In this document: piece by piece, positions 10,007 to 20,472 of the stretch | Position numbering within the stretch: the first letter of the stretch is position 1 | Layout: each line of letters begins with the position of its first letter | Source of the DNA: an uncultured Acetatifactor sp. | GTDB taxonomy: Bacteria > Bacillota > Clostridia > Lachnospirales > Lachnospiraceae | NCBI GenBank assembly: GCA_947624245.1 | Contig: CANQJL010000008.1 | Coordinates: 29,204 to 93,203, forward strand | DNA length: 64,000 bases | Direction of reading: 5' to 3' | The notes under the pieces: generated by a model | Told to the model about the DNA's origin: nothing | The model's database searches: none | What the model saw: the letters and a program-made list of their open reading frames with translations, nothing else | Made by a program: the position numbers and the translations under genes

Positions 10007-10987
10007 GTGGGCGAGGTTCTATCCCAAAACGAAATAGACAGTTTGCTGCAGGCGTTGTCCACGGGTGAGCTGGATGTCGACCAGATGCAGGAGAGCGAGG
10101 AAAAGCAGGTCAAGGACTATGATTTCAGCCGCCCTACAAAGTTCTCCAAGGAGCACCTGCGTACCCTGGAAATGATCTTCGAGCACTACGGCAGACTGAT
10201 TTCCACGAACCTGCCCGTGTATCTGCGCAAGAATGTACAGGTCACGGTGGCGAGCTCCGAGACGGTCACCTTCAGCGAGTTTACCAACGCGCTGTCCAAC
10301 CCTGTTATTCTGGGAATCATAAATTTCGCTCCGCTGAACGGCACCATTATTCTGGACCTGGCGACCAATCTCGGGTATGCCATGCTGGACCGTATGCTGG
10401 GCGGAAGCGGGCTCCCTCTGGAAAAGAGCAGGGAGTTCTCCGATATCGAGATGACGATCATTCAGAAGATCCTCATCATGTTCACGCAGCTCCTTCGGGA
10501 TCCCTGGAGGAACGTGATCGATATTTCACCCGTTCTGCAGCGGCTTGAGACGAACCCGCAGTTCGCGCAGGTCATTGCTCCCAACGATATGATAGCCATT
10601 GTGACGCTGAATATGAAGATCGGCGACGTAGAGGGCTTCATGAATATATGTCTTCCTTTCTTTACTCTGGAGGACGTGATGGATAAGCTGAATACCCGCT
10701 ACTGGTTCTCCACCATGCAGGAGAGCCATGACGAAAATTACGAGATGTACATCGAAACGCTGATCAGGAAAGTGGATATCCCTATCAGGGCCGTGCTGGG
10801 AAAGAGCACCATCTCAGTCAGCGATTTTGTGAATCTTCAGGTGGGCGATTGTATTCGGCTGGATTCCAAAGTAGATGACGATATGAATGTTTTCGTTGGC
10901 AATATTAAAAAATTTACCGCATTGCCCGGCGCCGAAAAAGATTCTTACGCTGTTCGGATCACTTCGGTCATCAGAGAGGAGGAGTAG
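10007..10987 (+). CDS. fliM: Flagellar motor switch protein FliM
   Basis: LSQNEIDSLLQALSTGE, YDFSRPTKFSKEHLRTLEMIFEHYGRLI. Confidence 0.96.
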   Translation: MGEVLSQNEIDSLLQALSTGELDVDQMQESEEKQVKDYDFSRPTKFSKEHLRTLEMIFEHYGRLISTNLPVYLRKNVQVTVASSETVTFSEFTNALSNPVILGIINFAPLNGTIILDLATNLGYAMLDRMLGGSGLPLEKSREFSDIEMTIIQKILIMFTQLLRDPWRNVIDISPVLQRLETNPQFAQVIAPNDMIAIVTLNMKIGDVEGFMNICLPFFTLEDVMDKLNTRYWFSTMQESHDENYEMYIETLIRKVDIPIRAVLGKSTISVSDFVNLQVGDCIRLDSKVDDDMNVFVGNIKKFTALPGAEKDSYAVRITSVIREEE

Positions 10988-10990
10988 ACA

Positions 10991-12373
10991 ATGGATGGAG
11001 GAATGCTGTCCCAGGACGAGATCAATGCGCTGCTTAGCGGCATGGACCTCTCCGAAGACTTGGATTCCGGTTCGGACGGAGAAGAAAATGCCTCCGGTGC
11101 ATCCGGCAGTCAGACGGAAAGCGACCCCCCGGAAAATATAGATACCGAAGGGATTCTCTCGGATGTGGAGAAGGACGCCATCGGTGAAGTCGCTAATATC
11201 AGCATGGGCTCATCGGCCACAACGCTGTATTCTCTTGTAAACAGAAAGGTGAACATCACCACACCGAAGGTGGATCTGGTGACCTGGCAGAACCTGCTCA
11301 CGGATTATCAGAGGCCCTGTGTGTTCATACAGATCAAATATACTCACGGACTGGACGGCACGAATATTCTGGTGCTGAGAGAAAACGACGTGAAGGTCAT
11401 CACCGACCTGATGATGGGCGGCGACGGCACCAATACCGGAGATGAATTGGGGGAGCTGCACCTGAGTGCGATCTCCGAGGCCATGAACCAGATGATGGGT
11501 TCTGCGGCCACATCGCTCTCCACCATGCTGAAGGAGACAATAGATATCAGCCCGCCGGATTCTTCGCTCCTCGATCTGACAAAGTTCAAGAGCGGAAGCG
11601 AGATAGCGCCGTTCCTTGGCGGTGTTTTCGTCAGAGTGGCGTTCAGAATGCAGATAGGCGATCTGGTGGACAGCACGATCATGCAGCTGTATCCGGTGGA
11701 ATTTGCGCGTCATCTTGTGAATACGTTCCTGAACAACCAGATGGCCGATACCGCGGCCGCACCGCAGGCGGCAGAAGCACCGGCACCTGCACCTGCACCG
11801 GCTCCCGCGCCTGCACCGGCACCCGCACCGGCGGAACAGGCGGCAGCGCCTCAGGCAGACATGAGCGGTATGCAGGGAGGAATACCTCCTCAGGCGGCAA
11901 TGCCCCAGGCAGGCATGGCGCCGCAGATGGGAATGCCTCAGGCGGGCATGGCGCCCCAGATGGGAATGCCCCAGGCAGGTATGGCGCCCCAGATGGGAAT
12001 GCCGCAGATGGGTATGAATCCCATGGCGATGGGAATGATGCCGCAGATGGGAATGGCCATGGGCCAGCAGCCCCAGAACGTAAACGTTCAGCCGGCACAG
12101 TTCCAGAATTTTTCGGGAGACGGACGGAACATACAGGGTCAGGAAAATATAGGCCTGATCATGGATGTGCCCTTGGAGGTCACCGTGGAGCTTGGAAGAG
12201 CCACCAAGTCAATTTCGGAAATTCTTAATTTTGCCCCCGGCACGATCATCGAACTGGATCGTATCGCCGGTGAACCGATAGATGTTCTGGTGAACGGAAA
12301 GTTCGTCGCCAAGGGCGAAGTAGTAGTGATAGAAGAAAGCTTCGGCATAAGAGTAACAGAAATCATTAAGTAG
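10991..12373 (+). CDS. fliY: Flagellar motor switch phosphatase FliY with repetitive linker
   Basis: CheC-like EVANISMGSSAT...EAMNQMMGSAAT and C-terminal FliN domain LEVTVELGRATKSISEILNFAPGTIIELD. Confidence 0.94.
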   Translation: MDGGMLSQDEINALLSGMDLSEDLDSGSDGEENASGASGSQTESDPPENIDTEGILSDVEKDAIGEVANISMGSSATTLYSLVNRKVNITTPKVDLVTWQNLLTDYQRPCVFIQIKYTHGLDGTNILVLRENDVKVITDLMMGGDGTNTGDELGELHLSAISEAMNQMMGSAATSLSTMLKETIDISPPDSSLLDLTKFKSGSEIAPFLGGVFVRVAFRMQIGDLVDSTIMQLYPVEFARHLVNTFLNNQMADTAAAPQAAEAPAPAPAPAPAPAPAPAPAEQAAAPQADMSGMQGGIPPQAAMPQAGMAPQMGMPQAGMAPQMGMPQAGMAPQMGMPQMGMNPMAMGMMPQMGMAMGQQPQNVNVQPAQFQNFSGDGRNIQGQENIGLIMDVPLEVTVELGRATKSISEILNFAPGTIIELDRIAGEPIDVLVNGKFVAKGEVVVIEESFGIRVTEIIK

Positions 12374-12385
12374 GAGGAAGGTTAA

Positions 12386-12748
12386 ATGGCAAAGAATATC
12401 TTGATTTGCGATGACGCGGCGTTCATGCGTATGATGATTAAGGACATCTTGACCAAGAACGGCTACAATGTTGCAGGCGAGGCGGAGAACGGCGTGAAGG
12501 CTCTGGAAAAGTACAAGGAGGTCACTCCCGATCTTGTCCTCATGGACATCACCATGCCGGAGATGGACGGAATCCAGGCTCTGAAGGAGATCAAAAAGGC
12601 TGATGCCGGCGCCAAGGTAATTATGTGTTCCGCAATGGGACAGCAGGCCATGGTGATCGAATCCATTCAGGCAGGCGCCAAGGACTTTATCGTAAAACCC
12701 TTTCAGGCAGAGCGTGTTCTGGAGGCTGTAAAGAAGGTCGTAGGCTGA
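12386..12748 (+). CDS. cheY: Chemotaxis response regulator CheY
   Basis: 120 aa single receiver, LICDDAAFMRMMIKDILTKNGYNVAGEAENG..LVLMDITMPEMDG. Confidence 0.95.
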   Translation: MAKNILICDDAAFMRMMIKDILTKNGYNVAGEAENGVKALEKYKEVTPDLVLMDITMPEMDGIQALKEIKKADAGAKVIMCSAMGQQAMVIESIQAGAKDFIVKPFQAERVLEAVKKVVG

Positions 12749-13134
12749 TGATTTTTCTGGGGGCTGTGGGCATGGGAGGCTATGCTCAGCTAATAACGGT
12801 CCTGCTTGTGTTCGTTGCGGTGCTGGGCATTACTGCGGCCACTACCAGGTGGATCGCAAATTACCAGAAGCAGCAGGGCGCAGGCGGAAATATACAGGTG
12901 ATCGAGACCGCTCGCATCTCAGGGAACAAATATGTTCAGATCGTGCGGGTGGGCGAGACCTACAAGGTGATCGCGGTGTGCAAGGACTCGGTCACTCTGC
13001 TGGGAGAGGTGCCGTCGGAGCAGCTGCATCTGGATCCTGCGGGTCGAAATCCCAGCTTTAAGGAGCTTCTTGACAAGGCGGTCGGAAAGCGTACCGGCGC
13101 CGCAGAGGAAAGTCGGGAACATGATGAACAATGA
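12748..13134 (+). CDS. fliO: Flagellar biosynthetic protein FliO/FliZ
   Basis: N-terminal TM, ARISGNKYVQIVRVGETYKVIAVCKDSVTLLGE; TGATG overlap with cheY; just upstream of fliP. Confidence 0.85.
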   Translation: MIFLGAVGMGGYAQLITVLLVFVAVLGITAATTRWIANYQKQQGAGGNIQVIETARISGNKYVQIVRVGETYKVIAVCKDSVTLLGEVPSEQLHLDPAGRNPSFKELLDKAVGKRTGAAEESREHDEQ

Positions 13135-13981
13135 GCTTAAGCATAAGCGAATAATAATGATAATATGCCTGCTGGTCACGGTAGGCATATTGTGTATTCA
13201 AAACTCAATACCAGTATTTGCCACAGAGCTTCAGACCGGCGACACCGAGGATTCCACCTTTGAAGATGCGCCGGGCACGGCTCAGACCCAGGAGGATCTG
13301 GAGGATCCCAACATCAACAATATGTTTACCGTCACCGTGGAGGGTGACAACGGGAATCTGAACGGCGCCCTGCGGATACTGCTGACGCTGACGCTGCTGG
13401 CGATTCTGCCGATACTCCTTATCATGATGACCTCGTTCACCAGAGTCATCATTGTGCTGCACTTCACGAGAGCGGCGCTCAACACGCAGACGGCGCCGCC
13501 CAACCAGATCCTGATCGGGCTGGCATTGATCCTGACCTTCTTTATCATGCAGCCCACGCTGGAGAGAATCAACACGGAGGCGATACAGCCCTTTGAGGCC
13601 GGAGAGATAGATCAGGAGGAAGCCTTTGAGCGGGGGATTCAGCCCCTCAGAGAATTTATGTATCCTCAGACGCAGACGAAGGACGTGCAGCTGTTCATGG
13701 ACATTGCGGACAGAGAGTGGAGCGGGGAGAACGACGATATCCCGCTGTCCGTTCTTCTGCCGAGCTTCATGGTCAGCGAGCTGCGGATCGCTTTCTGGAT
13801 CGGTTTCATGATATACATACCGTTCATTGTCATAGACATGGTAGTGGCGTCTACCCTGATGAGCATGGGTATGATGATGCTGCCGCCCACTACGATCTCC
13901 ATGCCCTTCAAGATACTGCTGTTCGTGCTTGCGGACGGCTGGGCGCTGGTGATCGGCAATCTGGTGCAGACGTTCTACTGA
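13121..13981 (+). CDS. fliP: Flagellar biosynthetic protein FliP
   Basis: LTLLAILPILLIMMTSFTRVIIVLHFTRAALNTQTAPPNQILIGLALILTFFIMQPT. Confidence 0.96.
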   Translation: MMNNELKHKRIIMIICLLVTVGILCIQNSIPVFATELQTGDTEDSTFEDAPGTAQTQEDLEDPNINNMFTVTVEGDNGNLNGALRILLTLTLLAILPILLIMMTSFTRVIIVLHFTRAALNTQTAPPNQILIGLALILTFFIMQPTLERINTEAIQPFEAGEIDQEEAFERGIQPLREFMYPQTQTKDVQLFMDIADREWSGENDDIPLSVLLPSFMVSELRIAFWIGFMIYIPFIVIDMVVASTLMSMGMMMLPPTTISMPFKILLFVLADGWALVIGNLVQTFY

Positions 13982-14007
13982 TGCAGGAGAGAAAGGGAGG
14001 ATAACAA

Positions 14008-14280
14008 ATGACAATAGATGCCGTATCCGAGATGACGCGCGACGCGCTGTTTTTGATCATCATGGTGTCGCTGCCCGTACTGCTCGTATCGCTGGTCATC
14101 GGTCTGATCATCAGTATTTTCCAGACGGTCACGTCCATTCAGGAGCAGACGCTGACCTTCGTTCCGAAGATCGTCGGCGTGTTTTTGGCGCTGGTGCTTC
14201 TGGGGCCGTGGATGATGGATTCCATGGTGGAGTATACAATCAACCTGTGGTCCCAGTTCAGTCTCTACATACACAGATAG
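14008..14280 (+). CDS. fliQ: Flagellar biosynthetic protein FliQ
   Basis: 90 aa two-TM protein, LVIGLIISIFQTVTSIQEQTLTFVPKIVGV. Confidence 0.96.
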   Translation: MTIDAVSEMTRDALFLIIMVSLPVLLVSLVIGLIISIFQTVTSIQEQTLTFVPKIVGVFLALVLLGPWMMDSMVEYTINLWSQFSLYIHR

Positions 14281-14302
14281 AGAAGGCGAAAGCGGAGCGC
14301 GT

Positions 14303-15085
14303 ATGATAAATTATTCTTTTTCGATTTATGATCTGGAATATTTTCTGCTGATCCTGACAAGAGTTTCCTGCTTCGTCTTTGTCGCGCCCTTTTTCAGTAT
14401 GCAGAACACTCCGCGCATGGTGAGGATAGCTCTCAGCTTTTTTACCTCGGTCCTGCTCTACGGGACGCTTACCCCGGCTCCTGCGGTGGAATTTGACACG
14501 GTGCTGGAGTACGCCATAATTATCATCAAGGAAGCCTGTGCCGGACTTCTGCTCGGCTTCGGAGCCACGATCTGTACCTCCATCGTGAGCTTTGCAGGCT
14601 CCATAGCGGACATGGAGACGGGCCTTTCCATGATGACGCTCATGGACCCCGCTACGAGGGACAGTTCCAGCATCACAGGCGTTCTGTATCAGTATGCCAT
14701 GATGATGATGCTGGTGGCGACGGGAATGTACCGCTATCTGTTCGGGGCGCTGGCGGACAGCTTTACTCTGATCCCCGTGAACGGGGCAGTGTTCGACGGC
14801 ACCTCGCTCATGAATTCCATGATAGAGTTTTTGACGGATTATGTGGTAATCGGCTTCCGCATTGTCCTGCCGATCTTCTGTGTGATGCTGCTGTTGAATG
14901 CCGTTTTAGGCATTCTGGCGAAGGTCTCGCCGCAGATGAACATGTTCGCGGTGGGTATCCAGCTCAAGATACTGGTGGGGCTTTCCGTGCTGTTTCTCAC
15001 CGCCATCATGCTTTCCTCCACGGCGGACTTTATTTTCCGGGAGATGAAGCAGATGATGCTGTCCTTTGTGGAGGGCATGTCATGA
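14303..15085 (+). CDS. fliR: Flagellar biosynthetic protein FliR
   Basis: Polytopic 260 aa protein between fliQ and flhB. Confidence 0.95.
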   Translation: MINYSFSIYDLEYFLLILTRVSCFVFVAPFFSMQNTPRMVRIALSFFTSVLLYGTLTPAPAVEFDTVLEYAIIIIKEACAGLLLGFGATICTSIVSFAGSIADMETGLSMMTLMDPATRDSSSITGVLYQYAMMMMLVATGMYRYLFGALADSFTLIPVNGAVFDGTSLMNSMIEFLTDYVVIGFRIVLPIFCVMLLLNAVLGILAKVSPQMNMFAVGIQLKILVGLSVLFLTAIMLSSTADFIFREMKQMMLSFVEGMS

Positions 15086-16191
15086 TAGAGTATAATCTGC
15101 AATTTTTTGCAAAGGAAGGTCAGGGCGGCGAGAAGACAGAGCCCGCCACCCAGAAAAAACTGGAAGATGCCCGCAAGGAAGGTCAGGTCGCCAAGAGCCG
15201 TGAGATCGCCAACGGTCTGGGGCTTTTGGCGCTGTTCCTTGTCCTGCGCTTCTGGGTAGGCAACATGGGAAGCCAGATGATGGCGCTCTTTCCCGAAGTC
15301 TACAATATGATTCCGGAAGCGACCACGTTCTGGCGGGGCATGATGCCCGAGATCGACATTGTGCTGGTGTACCGTCAGATGATGCTGCAGCTTGTAATCA
15401 TCATTGCGCCCGTGCTGCTGGTGGGACTTTTGGTGGCGTTCGTGTGCGACGTGGCGCAGGTCAAGTGGCAGCCCACCCTAAAGCCGCTGATGCCGAAGTT
15501 CAACAAGCTCAATCCCATCAGCGGTATGAAGAAGGTCATATCCCTGAACTCGATCGTGGAGCTGATCAAATCTCTGGCGAAGATCGGGCTGATCATATAC
15601 ATCTGTTACAATTATCTGAAGGACAAATGGGTACTGCTGTTCAATCTCTATGATATGTCGCTGATGCAGGGACTGCAGCTGGCGGCCCGCACGGTGACGG
15701 ATCTGGGGATTCGGGTGTCGGCCGTGTACATGATCATAGCGCTGGCGGATCTGATCTATCAGCGCGTCAAGTTCAGCAATGACATGAAGATGACCAAGCA
15801 GGAGATCAAAGAGGAGTACAAGCAACAGGAAGGCGATCCTCAGATCAAGGGGCAGATCAGACAGCGTATGCGGGAAGCCTCCAGACGGAGAATGATGCAG
15901 GATCTCCCCCAGGCGGACGTGGTCATCACCAACCCCACCCATTATGCGGTGGCGATCAAATACGATCAGCAGGTGGCCGACGCGCCCCTGGTGATCGCGA
16001 AGGGTGAGGATTACCTGGCGCAGAGGATCAAGGAGGTCGCCAGGGAGAACAACGTGGAGATCGTGGAGAACAAGCCGCTGGCCAGAATGCTCTACGCCAA
16101 TGTGGACGTGGGACAGGCCGTGCCGCCGGAGCTGTATCAGGCGGTGGCGGAGGTGCTGGCGTTCGTATATCACCTGCAGGGCAAGATATAG
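15082..16191 (+). CDS. flhB: Flagellar biosynthesis protein FlhB
   Basis: GGEKTEPATQKKLEDARKEGQVAKSREI and autocleavage motif VVITNPTHYAVAIKYD. Confidence 0.97.
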   Translation: MIEYNLQFFAKEGQGGEKTEPATQKKLEDARKEGQVAKSREIANGLGLLALFLVLRFWVGNMGSQMMALFPEVYNMIPEATTFWRGMMPEIDIVLVYRQMMLQLVIIIAPVLLVGLLVAFVCDVAQVKWQPTLKPLMPKFNKLNPISGMKKVISLNSIVELIKSLAKIGLIIYICYNYLKDKWVLLFNLYDMSLMQGLQLAARTVTDLGIRVSAVYMIIALADLIYQRVKFSNDMKMTKQEIKEEYKQQEGDPQIKGQIRQRMREASRRRMMQDLPQADVVITNPTHYAVAIKYDQQVADAPLVIAKGEDYLAQRIKEVARENNVEIVENKPLARMLYANVDVGQAVPPELYQAVAEVLAFVYHLQGKI

Positions 16192-16237
16192 AGGGCGTGC
16201 GGGACCATAAAAACACGGGAAAGGAGGGCAGGGAAAT

Positions 16238-18286
16238 ATGAATATTGCAAGGCTTCAGAAGACCGATGCCATAGTAGCGATCTATATTCTGATAGCTTTT
16301 ATCATGTTTATCGTCCCCCTGCCCGGAGCAGTGCTGGACGTATTCATGGCATTCAACATTGCCATCGGATTTACGATCCTGTTTGTCTGCATGTTCTCCA
16401 AGGAGGTGCTGGACCTTTCCTATTTCCCTACCATACTGCTCTTTACCACGATTTTCCGTATTGCCATGAACGTGTCCTCCACAAGGCTGATCCTGACCAC
16501 GGGCACCAGCGGCAACGTGGTGCGTACCTTCGGTGAGTTCGTGGGAGGCGGCGACCTCATTGTGGGCGCCATCATTTTCATCATTCTGATATTGATTCAG
16601 TTCCTTGTGATCAACAAGGGTTCCGAGCGTGTGGCTGAGGTGACCGCAAGATTTACTCTGGACGCGATGCCCGGTAAGCAGATGGCCATCGACGCGGACT
16701 TAAATACGGGTGCCATCGACGACAAGGAAGCGAAGGCCAGACGGGAGAAGATACAGCTGGAATCCAGCTTTTTCGGCTCCATGGACGGTGCCGTGAAGTA
16801 TGTAAAGGGAGACGCCATCGCGGGCCTTCTGCTGACGGTGATCAACCTGGTGGGCGGTATTGCCATGGGCGTGCTGCGCAGCGGCATGAACATAACGGAA
16901 GCGCTGGACAATTACGGTATTCTCACCATCGGTGACGGACTGGTGAGCCAGATTCCCTCCCTGCTGATCTCCCTGTCCACAGGTATTCTGGTGACCAAGG
17001 GAAGCAAGGAGGCCGATTTCGGACCGGCTATCATTAAGCAGATGTTCGGGGTGCCTAAGGTGATGTACCTGGTGGGCGGGACTCTGTGCTTTCTCGGCAT
17101 AACGACCGAACTGAACACCATTCTCTTTCTGGGAATGGGCCTTTTGTTCGTGATCGGCGGAAGAATGATCGCCGGAAATCTGGAGACCGCCAAGATCGAG
17201 GCGGAGGTGGACACCGAGGAGGCGGCGGCCGAGGAGATCAGGCAGCCGGAGAATGTGAACAGTCTGCTGCAGGTGGACCCCATCGAGCTGGAGTTCGGCT
17301 ACGGCATTATCCCGCTGGCAGACGTGAATCAGGGCGGCGACCTTTTGGACCGCGTGGTCATGATACGAAGGCAGATCGCGCTGGAATTAGGTACTGTGGT
17401 GCCGATCATTCGTCTGCGGGACAATATCCAGCTGAACCCGAACCAGTATATCATCAAGATCAAGGGGATTCAGGTCAGCGAGGGCGAGATCCTCTTCGAC
17501 CATTATATGGCGATGAACCCCGGATATGTGGAGGAGGAGATCACGGGTATTCCCACCTTCGAGCCCTCCTTTCACCTGCCGGCCATATGGATCACGGAGG
17601 GGCAGAGAGAGCGGGCGGAGAGCCTGGGCTACACCGTGGTGGACCCGCCCTCGATCATTGCCACGCACCTGACGGAGATCATCAGACAGTACATCTCCGA
17701 GCTGCTTACCCGTCAGGACGTTCAGAATCTGGTGAACAATATCAAGGAGACCAATCCGTCTCTGGTGGAGGAGCTGGTTCCCAAGCTGCTGGGAATCGGC
17801 GAGATCCAGAAGGTACTGCAGAACCTTTTGAAGGAGGGCATCTCCATCAGGGATCTGCTGACGATACTGGAGACTTTGGCGGATTATGCGCAGACCACGA
17901 GGGATTCGGATATTCTCACGGAGTATGTGCGGCAGAGCTTAAAGCGCGCCATCTCCACAAAGTATTTTCCGCCCCATGAGACCACCAGCGTGGTGACGCT
18001 GGATCCCAAGGTGGAGCAGGAGATCATGGGAAGCATCAAGCAGACGGAGGGCGGAGCGTTCCTGAATCTGGATCCCAGCCGTTCCAAGGCGATCATCGAC
18101 GCGGTGGGAGCAGAGATCCAGAAGCTGGTCAACCTCGGAAAAAATCCTATCATCATCACCTCTCCCATCGTGCGGATGTACTTCAAACGTCTGACCGAGG
18201 ATTATTACAAGGATCTGGTGGTGGTGTCCTATAATGAAGTGGAATCAAACGTTGAGTTACAGTCAGTTGGGATGGTGACGGCATAA
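16238..18286 (+). CDS. flhA: Flagellar biosynthesis protein FlhA
   Basis: FHIPEP signature TARFTLDAMPGKQMAIDADLNTGAIDDKEAKARREKIQLESSFFGSMDGAVKYVKGDAIAGLL. Confidence 0.97.
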   Translation: MNIARLQKTDAIVAIYILIAFIMFIVPLPGAVLDVFMAFNIAIGFTILFVCMFSKEVLDLSYFPTILLFTTIFRIAMNVSSTRLILTTGTSGNVVRTFGEFVGGGDLIVGAIIFIILILIQFLVINKGSERVAEVTARFTLDAMPGKQMAIDADLNTGAIDDKEAKARREKIQLESSFFGSMDGAVKYVKGDAIAGLLLTVINLVGGIAMGVLRSGMNITEALDNYGILTIGDGLVSQIPSLLISLSTGILVTKGSKEADFGPAIIKQMFGVPKVMYLVGGTLCFLGITTELNTILFLGMGLLFVIGGRMIAGNLETAKIEAEVDTEEAAAEEIRQPENVNSLLQVDPIELEFGYGIIPLADVNQGGDLLDRVVMIRRQIALELGTVVPIIRLRDNIQLNPNQYIIKIKGIQVSEGEILFDHYMAMNPGYVEEEITGIPTFEPSFHLPAIWITEGQRERAESLGYTVVDPPSIIATHLTEIIRQYISELLTRQDVQNLVNNIKETNPSLVEELVPKLLGIGEIQKVLQNLLKEGISIRDLLTILETLADYAQTTRDSDILTEYVRQSLKRAISTKYFPPHETTSVVTLDPKVEQEIMGSIKQTEGGAFLNLDPSRSKAIIDAVGAEIQKLVNLGKNPIIITSPIVRMYFKRLTEDYYKDLVVVSYNEVESNVELQSVGMVTA

Positions 18287-19545
18287 TGATCATTAAGAAA
18301 TTTACGGGCAAAACAGAAGCGGAGGCCCTGGAGGCTGCCAGAAAAGAGCTGGGAAACGGCGTCGTGACAATGAACGTCAGGAGCGTGAAAAAGAAGGGAA
18401 TCGCCGGCTTTTTCGGCGGCCGGCAGGTAGAGGTGACGGTCGCGCTGGAGGAGGATAAGGAGAGCCTGAAAAGCGTCCGCAGGGAGGCGCCTGCGCCGCC
18501 GAAGACGGCTGCGCCTGTCACGAACCGTGCGACAGGCGGACGGGGAGATACCGGTTCGGCGGTCACCTTTATGAGCGAAAGCTCTCAGAACCTTGAGAAG
18601 AAGCTGGACAGTCTGCAGACGTTGTTGGTCAGCCGCCTGCAGCAGGAGGAGAGCGCCAAAGCGCAGCAGCCTGCTCCCGCAAAGGAGGAGACGGCGCCGG
18701 AGCATGAGGAGGACGGGGAGAAGTCCGCAGAGAAGCAAAGTCCCTCCGAGCAGGAAAAGTTCCTGCGTCTCCTTTACAACACCATGCTGGAAAACGAGGT
18801 GGACGAGAAATATGCCAATCAGATCATTAACGATGTGGACACCTCCGGCAAACCGGACCTGCCGATAGACTATATTCTTGCCGACGTGTACCAGAAAATG
18901 ATCCTGAAATTCAGCAAGGCCAAGGGGATCACGCCCGCCGAGAAGAAGCCCAGAGTGTTGTTCTTCATGGGACCTACGGGGGTCGGGAAGACGACGACGA
19001 TCGCAAAAATCGCAAGCGTATATGCCGTGGACCGGAAACAGAAGATCGCGCTTTTGACTGCGGATACCTACCGTATCGCCGCGGCGGAGCAGCTGCGCAC
19101 CTATGCGAATATTCTGGAGGTGCCGTTTCGCGTGATCTATACGCCGGAGGAGGCGGTCGAGGCGATCGGGGAGTATCGGGATCTCGATTATATTCTGGTG
19201 GATACGGCCGGCCACTCCCCCCAGAATGAAGAACAGATGGAAAACATGAAAAAAATGATGGAGGCCATAGAGCAGACTGCGCAGTGGCAGGCATTTCTGG
19301 TGCTGTCCGCCACAACGAAGTACAAGGATCTTCTGAAGATTGCGTCCAGCTATCAGGCGGTGGCGGACTATCAGCTGATCTTCACGAAGCTGGACGAGAC
19401 TCAGGCGCTGGGAAATCTGCTGAATCTCAAGCTGTTCACGGGAACGCCCATCGCTTTCGTGACCTGTGGACAGAATGTACCGGACGATATCGAGCTGTTC
19501 AATCCGCAGAAGACGGTGAAGCAGCTTCTGAGCATGAAACACTGA
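18286..19545 (+). CDS. flhF: SRP-type GTPase FlhF
   Basis: FMGPTGVGKTTTIAKIAS, LLTADTYRIAAAEQLRTYA, ILVDTAGHSPQN. Confidence 0.94.
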   Translation: MIIKKFTGKTEAEALEAARKELGNGVVTMNVRSVKKKGIAGFFGGRQVEVTVALEEDKESLKSVRREAPAPPKTAAPVTNRATGGRGDTGSAVTFMSESSQNLEKKLDSLQTLLVSRLQQEESAKAQQPAPAKEETAPEHEEDGEKSAEKQSPSEQEKFLRLLYNTMLENEVDEKYANQIINDVDTSGKPDLPIDYILADVYQKMILKFSKAKGITPAEKKPRVLFFMGPTGVGKTTTIAKIASVYAVDRKQKIALLTADTYRIAAAEQLRTYANILEVPFRVIYTPEEAVEAIGEYRDLDYILVDTAGHSPQNEEQMENMKKMMEAIEQTAQWQAFLVLSATTKYKDLLKIASSYQAVADYQLIFTKLDETQALGNLLNLKLFTGTPIAFVTCGQNVPDDIELFNPQKTVKQLLSMKH

Positions 19546-19559
19546 CGAGGAGGAGAGAC

Positions 19560-20435
19560 ATGGATCAGGCGGAACAATTACGGATTTTAAAAGCAAGCCA
19601 GCAGTCGAGACCGTTGGCCCGTGTCATCACCGTCACCAGTGGAAAGGGCGGTGTGGGCAAGTCCAATACATCGATCAATCTTGCGATACAGTTCCGGAAG
19701 ATGGGAAAAAAGGTCATTATTCTGGACGCGGATTTCGGTCTGGCGAATATAGAGATCATGTTCGGCGCGGTTCCCAAGCATAATCTCTGCGATCTGATCT
19801 ACCAGAAGAAGAACATCAAGGAAATCATCACCTGGGGGCCCATGGAGGTGGGATTCATCTCGGGCGGAAGCGGCATTGCCGGCATGTCCAATCTGAGCAG
19901 GGAATATCTCAAATACATCGTTCAGAATCTGGTGCAGCTTGACGCGATAGCGGATATCATTATTGTGGATACCGGAGCGGGAATCTCCGACGCGGTGCTG
20001 GAGTTTCTGGTGGCCAGCGGGGAGATCCTGCTGGTGACTACGCCGGAGCCCACGTCCATCACGGATTCGTACTCGCTGTTAAAGGCGCTTTACAGACACC
20101 CAAGATTCGATGAGAACATGACGAAGGTGAAAATGATCGCCAACCGCGTATCGAAGGAGTCGGAGGGACAGGTGCTGTTCAGGAAGCTCAACGCGGTGGT
20201 GGAGCGGTATCTGAAGATTCCCATGGTGTACCTGGGGAGCGTGCCGGAGGATATTCAGCTCTCACGGGCCGTGATGCAGCAGGTGCCCGTGTCGCTGCAG
20301 AATCCAGGCGCCAAGTCCACGGCGGCGTATGAGCGGATCGCAGAAAAGCTTTTGGGGAAAGAGGAGGCGGAGCGCCAGCCCAAGCGCGGAATGGCAGCGT
20401 TCTTTTCCCATATCATATCGGGCAGGAAGAAGTAA
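19560..20435 (+). CDS. flhG: MinD-like ATPase FlhG/YlxH
   Basis: ITVTSGKGGVGKSNTSINLAIQFRKMGKKVIILDADFGLANIEIMFG. Confidence 0.93.
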   Translation: MDQAEQLRILKASQQSRPLARVITVTSGKGGVGKSNTSINLAIQFRKMGKKVIILDADFGLANIEIMFGAVPKHNLCDLIYQKKNIKEIITWGPMEVGFISGGSGIAGMSNLSREYLKYIVQNLVQLDAIADIIIVDTGAGISDAVLEFLVASGEILLVTTPEPTSITDSYSLLKALYRHPRFDENMTKVKMIANRVSKESEGQVLFRKLNAVVERYLKIPMVYLGSVPEDIQLSRAVMQQVPVSLQNPGAKSTAAYERIAEKLLGKEEAERQPKRGMAAFFSHIISGRKK

Positions 20436-20472
20436 TACATTATAGAAAAGTGACAGGAACGGAGTGCCAGAC

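Noticed and set aside
19284-19560. N-terminal extension of the FlhG ORF overlapping flhF
   Set aside because: ATG at 19560 has a good RBS (gaggaggaga) and the P-loop protein starts there; the upstream part is out-of-frame flhF.
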